DNA of 64,000 bases from Denitrificimonas caeni DSM 24390 (lineage in GTDB: Bacteria; Pseudomonadota; Gammaproteobacteria; Pseudomonadales; Pseudomonadaceae). The translations under genes were made by a program, and so were the position numbers. Location: the NCBI RefSeq assembly GCF_000421765.1, contig NZ_ATXQ01000004.1, positions 248,001-312,000 on the forward strand, given 5' to 3'. Shown here piece by piece: positions 57,099 through 64,000 of this stretch (positions within the stretch are counted from its first letter, which is position 1; every line of letters starts with the position of its first letter). Under the pieces are notes generated by a model. It was not told where the DNA came from and searched no databases. It saw nothing but the letters and a program-made list of their open reading frames with translations.

Positions 57099-57596
57099 TT
57101 ATTTTTTGTGGATATTCTTTGGCAGTTGCACAACATCACTGCCTGAATACATATCAGACCAGGTGCGCTTTTGTTTATCGAACAACATCCACCAAAAACC
57201 TAAGCCTGCTGGCAGCCAAGAGAAAAGGGCGATTAGAAAGCGTAACAGCGCTTGCCAGATATCAATTGCGCTGCCGTCAGCATTTTGTACACGAATTCCC
57301 CAGACTTGCATGCCCAGCGTCTGCCCGCCATGTGTCCAAAACTTAGCAAAAAAAGCAAACACCGAAATAAATAAAATAGTCGAGAGAACAGGGTCAATAT
57401 CGAGCATTTTGCTTTCTGCCATGTCTTGCAGCGCCTGTGAACCATAAATCATCCGCAGGACGCCTTGCTGGTAAAGCATGGTGACCACCATAACCAAGGC
57501 AATACAAAGCATGAAATCGTAAAAAACTGCAGCGATGCGCTTCCAGAAACTTGCTTTAGGGAAGTTGCCTTTAGGCTGTAATACTTGCTTAGACAT
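57099..57596 (-). CDS. RDD family membrane protein
   Basis: 165 residues from ATG 57596 (MSKQVLQPKG); the frame stays open 14 codons further. Three membrane helices are visible (about 22-42, 60-80, 105-130), with the family's charged loop around FWKRIAAVFYDFMLC (R, D at the start), and KFWTHGGQTLGMQVWGIRV in the middle, typical of RDD. Function unknown; some family members are Na+/H+ antiporters. Converse direction to nothing near. Confidence 0.82.
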   Translation of the reverse strand: MSKQVLQPKGNFPKASFWKRIAAVFYDFMLCIALVMVVTMLYQQGVLRMIYGSQALQDMAESKMLDIDPVLSTILFISVFAFFAKFWTHGGQTLGMQVWGIRVQNADGSAIDIWQALLRFLIALFSWLPAGLGFWWMLFDKQKRTWSDMYSGSDVVQLPKNIHKK

Positions 57597-57874
57597 AACT
57601 GAAGCGCACCAATAAAAAGAGTGCCGTATTGTAACCATACCCTTGCGCAGGTGTGAATCTATTGTGATAAATAGCAGGAGTTCATGATGAGAAGCAATAA
57701 AGGTATTCTAAGTCGTTTGATATTTTCAGTTTCTAAGAAAATTGAATTTTGTCTGGAGATGTATGCATATAACGATCGCTTGACCTTTATATGCACAGCA
57801 CTCTGATGGGTATTTAGAGTGTACAAACTTACGATACGCAGAAACTTCGCGCAGTATTCAGTCTATAGGCTATG

Positions 57875-59191
57875 TTAGTTCTTCATAGTTGTTCGGAATT
57901 GCTGGATGGCTTCGACAACCCGGGCTGCGTTATCACGAATTTCAGTAATGGCTTCCCCAGCTTGGTTTGCCAGTTGCACGCCGTGTTCAACTTTCTCGCG
58001 ACTGGTTTGCATGTTCTTTACTGCGGACTGTGACAGTTCATGATTTTTTTGTACGACCTCACCAATTTCTATGGTCGCTTGTGCAGTGCGCCCAGCTAGG
58101 CTGCGAACCTCGTCTGCTACAACTGCGAAGCCGCGACCTTGTTCTCCTGCGCGCGCAGCTTCAATTGCAGCATTTAAAGCGAGCAAATTGGTTTGGTCTG
58201 CAATGCTTTTAATCGTTTGAACAATTTTACTGATATGTTCTGATTGTTGGCTTACGGCTAGAATACTGTCTGCTGCATCATTAAGCTCACCGGCAATACC
58301 TTGGACAACATCTGCTGTGCGATTTACGATTTGCGCACCTTGTTGTGCGTCGGCATCAGTTTTAGTCGATATGTCATAAGCCAAAGAAGCGGCTTTCGAT
58401 TCTGCTTGCTGTTGTTCAATTTGCGGCGTGACATCGCTGGCAAATTTAATGATTTTGATGAGCTTGCCATGCTCATTGAAGATTGGATTATAAGTCGCGC
58501 GCAACCAAATAATTCGGCCTGCTTTATTCAAGCGACGATAACGGCCAGAGAAAAATTCACCTTTATTTAGTCTTTCCCAAAACTGTGTGTAATCGTCAGA
58601 TTGTGCGTATTCTGAGCGGCACAATATCCGGTGATGTTTGCCTTTGATTTCTTCGAGGCGATAGCCAGTAGTGTGCAAAAAGTTATTGTTGGCAGTGAGG
58701 ATTTCTCCTTTTAGTGAGAACTCAATGACTGCCATTGAGCGGTTAATTGCTTCAATAGTGCTGTGATCATTGAACTCGTTACGTACCTGCTCGGTAATAT
58801 CGGTTGCCAGCTTTAATATGCTTATTACTTTGCCATTCTCATTCAGTATTGGGTTATAGCTAGCCTCTAGCCATACTTCTTTTTGGTTTTTATCAAGCCG
58901 CATAAATCGGCCTTTGATCGTTTCTCCAGCGGCTAAGCGCGACCAGAATTTTTTATAATCGCTATGAACCTTTTCATTTGTGTGGCAGAAAATGCTGTGA
59001 TGCTGTTGAACTATATCTTGCAGTCGATAGCTCATGGTATTGAGGAAGTTAGCATTAGCAAACAAAATAGTGCCGTCAGGTAAGAACTCAATGAGTGCTG
59101 TCGATTTATCTACTGCACTGTATTTTGCTTCATACTTGTGCAGTTTGTGCTGGCAGCTAGCAAGTGTTTTCTTGATGGTTTGATTGAACAT
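57875..59191 (-). CDS. PAS-PAS methyl-accepting chemotaxis protein, BdlA-like
   Basis: 438 residues, soluble: two PAS domains (about 25-130 and 148-255) each containing [43 protein letters not shown]-type repeats, and a C-terminal MCP signalling domain (about 270-438) with the hairpin [28 protein letters not shown]. No transmembrane segment. This is the architecture of BdlA, the biofilm-dispersion protein of Pseudomonas aeruginosa (417 aa), and of the Aer-like soluble receptors. It may sense redox or O2 via PAS-bound cofactor. Exact role is inference. Confidence 0.88.
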   Translation of the reverse strand: MFNQTIKKTLASCQHKLHKYEAKYSAVDKSTALIEFLPDGTILFANANFLNTMSYRLQDIVQQHHSIFCHTNEKVHSDYKKFWSRLAAGETIKGRFMRLDKNQKEVWLEASYNPILNENGKVISILKLATDITEQVRNEFNDHSTIEAINRSMAVIEFSLKGEILTANNNFLHTTGYRLEEIKGKHHRILCRSEYAQSDDYTQFWERLNKGEFFSGRYRRLNKAGRIIWLRATYNPIFNEHGKLIKIIKFASDVTPQIEQQQAESKAASLAYDISTKTDADAQQGAQIVNRTADVVQGIAGELNDAADSILAVSQQSEHISKIVQTIKSIADQTNLLALNAAIEAARAGEQGRGFAVVADEVRSLAGRTAQATIEIGEVVQKNHELSQSAVKNMQTSREKVEHGVQLANQAGEAITEIRDNAARVVEAIQQFRTTMKN

Positions 59192-59293
59192 GATGCCTCG
59201 AGGAGTGCAAATATGTACTGTTATCGACTGCAGAGAATCAGGCTTTAGGGTAAACGTGAGTATTTGTTTTTGTCAGTAAGCTATACCTGATAT

Positions 59294-59656
59294 TTACAGC
59301 TCTTTCGTTTTTCTCTTTGTTTTCCAGAGTTTTTGCAGTAATAACAAGATGTACCAGCCGCTCGCTGCTAAAAGAACGCCTATGAGGTTTGCGCAGATAT
59401 CAAGCCAGCTAAATTGCCGTGTTGCTTGAAAAAAGTTTTGTAACCACTCTGATAGCACTGCAAAAGAGAATAAACCTCCCCATAGTAACCATGCAGGTGC
59501 GCGTATTATTGCCATTCTTGAAGCCAGTGAGACTGCTCCAAAGCCTAAGATATGTAGCAGTTTTTCTGAGTTATGAAAAAGATTGGGTGGTGATTCTGGG
59601 CGAAGCAAGCCGTAGAGTAGTATTGCTAAGCTGATAAATAATAAAAGAATTTTCAA
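59294..59656 (-). CDS. VanZ family membrane protein
   Basis: 120 residues with about four helices: 2-16, 31-48, 54-72 and 88-106. The DKLLHILGFGAV-type segment (SEKLLHILGFGAVSL) and LSEWLQNFF with DICANLIGVLLA are the VanZ-like features, here clear. Function unknown outside the teicoplanin-resistance prototype. It lies 102 bases after the chemoreceptor start on the same strand. Confidence 0.78.
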   Translation of the reverse strand: MKILLLFISLAILLYGLLRPESPPNLFHNSEKLLHILGFGAVSLASRMAIIRAPAWLLWGGLFSFAVLSEWLQNFFQATRQFSWLDICANLIGVLLAASGWYILLLLQKLWKTKRKTKEL

Positions 59657-60016
59657 TGTGTTTCTCTTGTTTCCCTAATAGTATTTCAAGCAAGTTTGAG
59701 AAATATTTTGCTTGGTGATTAAACTGTGTATTAGCTTTTGTTGATTTTAGTTGAGATTTCCAGATTTTTTTTATTAATAAGTGTTTTCTGCTTGAAGCAA
59801 GCCGATCTGCTTTTGGATCTTGCTTTAAACAGAGCGGTTTTTATATTTTAAATAAGATCTGTCTTTAATTTAATGATGGCGGGTTAGTCGCATTTCAGAG
59901 ATATTGCAATAAATACGACAGACTAACTGATTGAAGGTGGCTGTAACTGAGTCCCCCTGGTGTGTACGACTAAGCTGCTGAATTTATCATGTTACTGTTA
60001 AGTGTTAATCGTGTGT
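59657..60016. other. AT-rich intergenic region
   Basis: 360 bases between the VanZ-like gene and the diguanylate cyclase, very AT-rich at 59690-59890. I see no gene, no convincing hairpin and no clear promoter motif. Confidence 0.5.
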
Positions 60017-61024
60017 TTATGTGGCGATTTTGTAGCAGTTACGCCCCATCGCTTTTGCGGCATAAAGCTGCTCGTCGGCACGGTTGATCCAGTCTTCCCA
60101 TTGATCGTTATCAGTGAGAGTGGCACCGCCAATCGAAACGCTTACAACGCCAGCTGGGCTCGAAAGCTTACTGAAAATGGTTTTTTGTATGGTGTCAGCG
60201 ACTGTATTTAAACCTTTGAGGTTGGTATCCGGTAATAAAAGAGCAAACTCTTCGCCGCCATGCCGAAATAGCATGTCACTTTCACGTATTACAGATTTAA
60301 TAATAGATGTGAAATCCATTAACACCTGATCGCCTGCAGAGTGACCAAACGCATCATTTATACGTTTGAAATGGTCAAGATCTAAAATTAATAAACCATA
60401 GTCTCGTCCGCTTCTGCGGTCCTGGGCTGCTTTGCGTAACTCCTCAGTCATCACGCGCCTATTATATGCTCCTGTAAGATGATCATGTGCTGCGAGTTGC
60501 TCTAAGCGTGCATGCTGGTGTTGCGTGCGATATGCAAAGATGAATGAAAGAAAGCTGGCAAGTATACAGGTGACTAGAAATGAGGTCATTTGATAGTTGC
60601 TGGTAAATATAGAGCCAGGTTCATAAATATTGTAAATAACTAAGCTTGTCAGTACCGCAAGCATGGTTACTAAGGCTCTAGTGGGTGTGATGATGAAAAA
60701 GTTAAAAAGGATAAGAGGATAGATCCAGAAGAAGCCGTTGATACCAAGGTTAATGGTTACCAGAGTGGCTACCACAGAGAAAATCACGGACAAATACAAG
60801 CCGGGCTTAACCGTGTCGTTTGTCCGCCAAGCATAAATAACAGCAGTAACAATAGACACGACTGCAATGAAATCGGCAGCGGCTACCATAAAGTCAGTGT
60901 TGTACGCCCGGTAAATAATGTACGGCGTAATGCCGAGCACACCAAAAATACCCATCATAGTAATGATAAATAGCTGCGGATTGCGCTTGAGGCGTCTTAG
61001 TGCTTGAACATACATGTGCTTCAA
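60017..61024 (-). CDS. Membrane diguanylate cyclase (GGDEF)
   Basis: 335 residues: about six membrane helices (18-165), then a GGDEF domain (about 178-335) with the active-site GGEEF (256-260) and RESD five residues before it, a good match to the inhibitory I-site RxxD. So it should make cyclic di-GMP and be product-inhibited. The N terminus resembles the six-helix MASE-type sensors. The role in motility/biofilm is inferred from the class. Confidence 0.9.
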   Translation of the reverse strand: MKHMYVQALRRLKRNPQLFIITMMGIFGVLGITPYIIYRAYNTDFMVAAADFIAVVSIVTAVIYAWRTNDTVKPGLYLSVIFSVVATLVTINLGINGFFWIYPLILFNFFIITPTRALVTMLAVLTSLVIYNIYEPGSIFTSNYQMTSFLVTCILASFLSFIFAYRTQHQHARLEQLAAHDHLTGAYNRRVMTEELRKAAQDRRSGRDYGLLILDLDHFKRINDAFGHSAGDQVLMDFTSIIKSVIRESDMLFRHGGEEFALLLPDTNLKGLNTVADTIQKTIFSKLSSPAGVVSVSIGGATLTDNDQWEDWINRADEQLYAAKAMGRNCYKIAT

Positions 61025-61098
61025 ATCTTTTTAATTTTTATTTTCACCGAGTATGCATAAAAAAACTGAAGAGTGGAATAGGTTGCCTGACATAAAGT

Positions 61099-61563
61099 CT
61101 AATCGGTGGATGCGGGTTCAACAAAGCGATGCATTGCTACTAGATTTTTATGTTTTTGGTAGCGCGATAGGCGGTTTTTTAGTTGCTCTGGAAGTTGCTC
61201 TGTGATGCGAAAGCCAGTGTGTTGATAAAAGCCAATTAAGTCAGGATGACAAAACAGCCATATCGGTGAGTTCGAGTGTGCTTGCTGAGTGTGTTGGAGT
61301 AAATATTGAGCTACGCCGTGCTTGCGATGTTCGGGTGCTACAAGCAAACCGGTTAGCCAGTAACCCTCAGTAATGGCTGTTAGGCATAGACCTGCAATAA
61401 TCTCAGGGTTGCGCACGACCCACGCTTCGGCTTCTGGGCTCGCGCGCATACGGCTTGCATGGCTGCGGTAGAATTTATTCAATAGCGGGTGTTGCAAGGC
61501 GGGTAAGCGCTCAATGTGCTGCGTTGTGGTGTTATTGGTCACTGCGTTACTCTTGAGCGTCAT
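61099..61563 (-). CDS. GNAT family N-acetyltransferase
   Basis: 154 residues from ATG 61563 (MTLKSNAVTN); the frame stays open to 61626 but that would overlap the response-regulator start, and neither has a clear ribosome-binding site. GNAT acetyl-CoA pocket is visible in LLVAPEHRKHGVAQYLLQ (RxxGxA), preceded by a beta strand. Substrate unknown. Divergent from rstA-like. Confidence 0.8.
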   Translation of the reverse strand: MTLKSNAVTNNTTTQHIERLPALQHPLLNKFYRSHASRMRASPEAEAWVVRNPEIIAGLCLTAITEGYWLTGLLVAPEHRKHGVAQYLLQHTQQAHSNSPIWLFCHPDLIGFYQHTGFRITEQLPEQLKNRLSRYQKHKNLVAMHRFVEPASTD

Positions 61564-61624
61564 GATAAGTAGTATTGTATCGCTACAGTCTAAAAATAGA
61601 TTTAATTCAGAATGGTGAGGCGTC

Positions 61625-62332
61625 ATGGGTCATATATTAATTGTTGAAGATGATCTGCGCCTAGCGCAATTGACGAGTGAGTATCTTTCTGGGAGTGGTT
61701 TTACAGTTTCTTTAGAGAATAATGGTGCGCTAGCTGTGCAGCGTATTACTGCGGAGCAGCCAGACTTAGTCGTTTTGGATCTTATGTTGCCTGGTGAGGA
61801 TGGCTTTTCCATTTGTAGGCGAGTGCGTCGCAGTTACAGTGGGCCAATCTTGATGCTCACAGCGCGAACCGATGACCAAGATCAGGTGCAAGGTCTTGAA
61901 GAAGGCGCTGATGATTATATTTGTAAGCCGGTAAAGCCGAGTGTGTTGCTGGCGCGCATCAAAGCGTTATTGCGCCGCGTAGACAGTCATGAGCCAAGTC
62001 AGGCAGCGCCTGAAGTATTGCAATTTGGAAAATTGAGTATCGACCATGCGCGCCGCTGTGCATTTTTGGCTGACCAGTTGATTGATTTAACTGGTGCAGA
62101 ATTTGATTTGCTCTGGTTGCTGGCAGCTAACGCCGGCACACCGCTGTCGCGCGAGATCATTTTTAAAAAATTGCGTGGTATTGAGTATGACGGCGTGGAC
62201 CGCTCAATTGATGTGCGTATCTCGCGTATTCGGCCGCGTATCGGTGATATTGGCGAGCAGCCGCAAGTTATTAAAACTATTCGCAACAAAGGTTATCTGT
62301 TTGTCAGTGAAGCGGCGCAAGAATTATTGTGA
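61625..62332 (+). CDS. OmpR-family response regulator, RstA-like
   Basis: 235 residues: receiver (about 1-120) with phosphoacceptor Asp52 (VVLDLMLP) and acidic pair EDD (8-10), then an OmpR-type winged helix (about 135-230) with GVDRSIDVRISRIRPRIGD. Overlaps its kinase by four bases. The pair is closest in plan to RstA/RstB of gammaproteobacteria; the target genes cannot be read. Confidence 0.88.
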   Translation: MGHILIVEDDLRLAQLTSEYLSGSGFTVSLENNGALAVQRITAEQPDLVVLDLMLPGEDGFSICRRVRRSYSGPILMLTARTDDQDQVQGLEEGADDYICKPVKPSVLLARIKALLRRVDSHEPSQAAPEVLQFGKLSIDHARRCAFLADQLIDLTGAEFDLLWLLAANAGTPLSREIIFKKLRGIEYDGVDRSIDVRISRIRPRIGDIGEQPQVIKTIRNKGYLFVSEAAQELL

Positions 62333-63936
62333 ACTCTATTTTTTTTAGGATTTACGGTGGTTTGCTGGCAGCGCTGGTTCTGACCGCCGCTTTGGGTGCG
62401 CTGGCTTTACATATCACCAATGAAGTTCGTGCTGAGCAATATCGCGAGCGTTTGGCCAGTGGTACCTTTCATTTGATGTCGAGTCATCTAGAAACTTTGG
62501 ATGCGGTGGAGCGTAAGCGCTCAATTGCATTATGGAGTCGTTTGCTTGGTGTGCCGCTGCGTATTCAATCTATTCATTCGCTGGCGCTGGACGGGCGCGA
62601 TCGCAGCCATATCCTGCGCGGTAAAGTATTGGTGCGACACAGTGAAAGTGCGGCGTCAAAAATTTATAGCTTAATCAATACGCCCGAACAAAAGGTCTTG
62701 GTTGGGGAAGTGTGGCGGGTGAGTGAGCAGTTGGCGCGTGCCACTATCTATATGCTGATTGATGAGTTGGTACGTTATCCGGCTGCTGAGCAAGCTGCTC
62801 GGCTTGCGGCGTTAACTGAAGAGCATCGGTTTGGTTTTGATCTGCGCTTGTTAACCGTCGATAAAACAGGTTTGGATGCTGATCAGCTCAGGCGGATTGA
62901 AGAGGGCGATACCGTGATGGCGCTTGATCAAGGTGGCGATGCTATTCGTGTCTTTGCGGGTGTTAATGAGGCACCTTGGGTGCTGATGCTTGGGCCTGTC
63001 TATCAAGTCAATCCATATCCACCGCAGTTGCTACTATTAATAGCCGTGCTTGGTTTAAGCATGGTGGGCATTTTGATGTATCTGTTGGTGCGGCACTTAG
63101 AAAGACGTTTACAGGATTTGGAAAGTGCTGCGTCACGCATCGCGCAAGGGCATCTAGAGGTGCGGGTGGCTGAGGGCGGCGCTGATTCTGTTGGGCGCTT
63201 AGCGGTGCGTTTTAATGATATGGCTTCAAGGTTGAAAATCTTGATCAATGTGCAGGGTGATATGGTGCGCGGTGTTGCGCATGAGTTGCGTACGCCGCTC
63301 GCGCGCCTGCGCTTTGCTTTGGATATGGCTGCGACAGCAAAAGAGGAGCAGGTACGTCTTAAGCATTTGCAAGGCATGGATCAAGATATCGAAGATATGG
63401 ATGTGTTGCTCGATGAGATGCTGACGTACGCGCGTCTTGAAGCGGGTGCGCCGTCGCTCAAAATGGTAAGAGTAGATCTCAATGCGCTGGTTACCCAGGT
63501 TTTAAAAGAGCTTGCTCCGTTGCGCCCAGAAATTGCATTGAAGCATACGAATGTTGAGGGTGGCGAATTATGGGTGGATGCTGAGGCGCGCTACTTGCAA
63601 CGAGCAGTGCAGAACATTGTAAGTAATGCGCAGCGCTATGCTCGATCTAAAGTCACTGTTGTTTGCCGAGTGCAGCATGAGTTGTGCTACATCGCGGTTG
63701 AGGATGATGGTCAGGGTATTGATGAGGCTTTACGAGAAAAGGTCTTTATGCCGTTTTTGCGCCTGGATGACAGTCGTACGCGTGCATCTGGCGGTTACGG
63801 CCTAGGTTTAGCGATTGTAAAGCGGATCATGCATTGGCATTCGGGCCGAGTACGCATAGAAGATAGCCGTATGCTGGGTGGTGCGCGTATTGTGTTGGTG
63901 TGGCCGCAGCATGCTGAGAGTGTCAGTGATGAGTGA
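62329..63936 (+). CDS. Sensor histidine kinase, RstB-like
   Basis: 535 residues: two membrane helices (about 7-28 and 232-253) with a 200-residue periplasmic sensor region, a HAMP domain (about 254-307), HisKA with the phosphorylated His in VAHELRTPLARL (His318), and a HATPase (about 425-530) with NIVSNAQRYA, DDGQGID and GYGLGLAIVKR. It is longer than E. coli RstB (433), mainly in the periplasmic part. Overlaps the regulator by four bases (GTGA). Confidence 0.88.
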   Translation: MNSIFFRIYGGLLAALVLTAALGALALHITNEVRAEQYRERLASGTFHLMSSHLETLDAVERKRSIALWSRLLGVPLRIQSIHSLALDGRDRSHILRGKVLVRHSESAASKIYSLINTPEQKVLVGEVWRVSEQLARATIYMLIDELVRYPAAEQAARLAALTEEHRFGFDLRLLTVDKTGLDADQLRRIEEGDTVMALDQGGDAIRVFAGVNEAPWVLMLGPVYQVNPYPPQLLLLIAVLGLSMVGILMYLLVRHLERRLQDLESAASRIAQGHLEVRVAEGGADSVGRLAVRFNDMASRLKILINVQGDMVRGVAHELRTPLARLRFALDMAATAKEEQVRLKHLQGMDQDIEDMDVLLDEMLTYARLEAGAPSLKMVRVDLNALVTQVLKELAPLRPEIALKHTNVEGGELWVDAEARYLQRAVQNIVSNAQRYARSKVTVVCRVQHELCYIAVEDDGQGIDEALREKVFMPFLRLDDSRTRASGGYGLGLAIVKRIMHWHSGRVRIEDSRMLGGARIVLVWPQHAESVSDE

Positions 63937-64000
63937 GCTATCTATTGGTAGTAAGAGCTGTAAATGCCTAAGAAAAAGCTTTGCATGAAGTATTTTGCAT

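Overview
The window looks like chromosome from a gammaproteobacterium of the Pseudomonadaceae. Its protein sequences and gene orders are those of Pseudomonas: sucB-lpd-sucC-sucD, a FliK/FlhB-like pair next to ccmABCDEFGHI, trpS-hydrolase-yhcB near cysD-cysNC-nif3-algW, and map-glnD-dapD with csdA/csdE. Base composition is more AT-rich than usual for Pseudomonas, so a lower-GC relative (for example a Thiopseudomonas-like genus) is my inference. No rRNA, tRNA or CRISPR array was recognised.

Layout. 1-4973: end of the 2-oxoglutarate dehydrogenase operon and succinyl-CoA synthetase, with hairpins after lpd and sucD. 4974-9849: small accessory genes (MAPEG protein, LysE exporter, MtfA peptidase, EEP-family protein, Lmo0937-type peptide, SirB2). 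9861-11731 (minus): an orphan FlhB-like/FliK-like pair. 11878-18936: the complete, tightly overlapping cytochrome c maturation operon ccmA-I, followed by greB.

19547-29065 is the notable accessory region. It is a run of gene cassettes, all on the plus strand, each ending in an attC-like recombination site. I count 11 attC sites and 13 cassette genes, and no integron integrase in the window. This is the pattern called a CALIN (cluster of attC sites lacking an integrase) or the distal part of a sedentary chromosomal integron. Cargo is mostly small membrane proteins of unknown function. The exception is an 884-residue PHP-domain/SMC-like ATPase of the TrlF type, a plausible anti-phage defence gene. 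Three attC sites at the distal end have lost the GTT triplet at the crossover point, so that part of the array looks frozen. A 15-base match to the attC stem also occurs alone at 5238-5252, upstream of the MAPEG gene, suggesting an old stray insertion.

29135-34219: CWC zinc-binding-type peptide, small membrane protein, glutathione S-transferase-like protein, urea transporter, TPR protein, NYN-domain protein, DUF3597 protein and Maf pyrophosphatase. 34412-43487 (minus): csdE-csdA, dapD, an ArsC/Spx-like protein, an untracked 55-residue membrane protein, glnD, map and mnmC. 43625-46311: fleS-fleR, the sigma54-dependent flagellar two-component system, with a textbook -24/-12 promoter at 43548-43563. 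46399-49224 (minus): cysNC and cysD for sulfate activation. 49225-49713: a cluster of REP palindromes. 49714-56806: nif3, algW, yhcB, a hydrolase, trpS, dksA and miaB. 57099-63936: RDD protein, a BdlA-like PAS-PAS chemoreceptor, VanZ-like protein, a membrane diguanylate cyclase, a GNAT acetyltransferase and an RstA/RstB-like two-component system.

Outside the cassette array the content is mainly housekeeping metabolism plus signalling for motility and biofilm (FleSR, BdlA-like, GGDEF).
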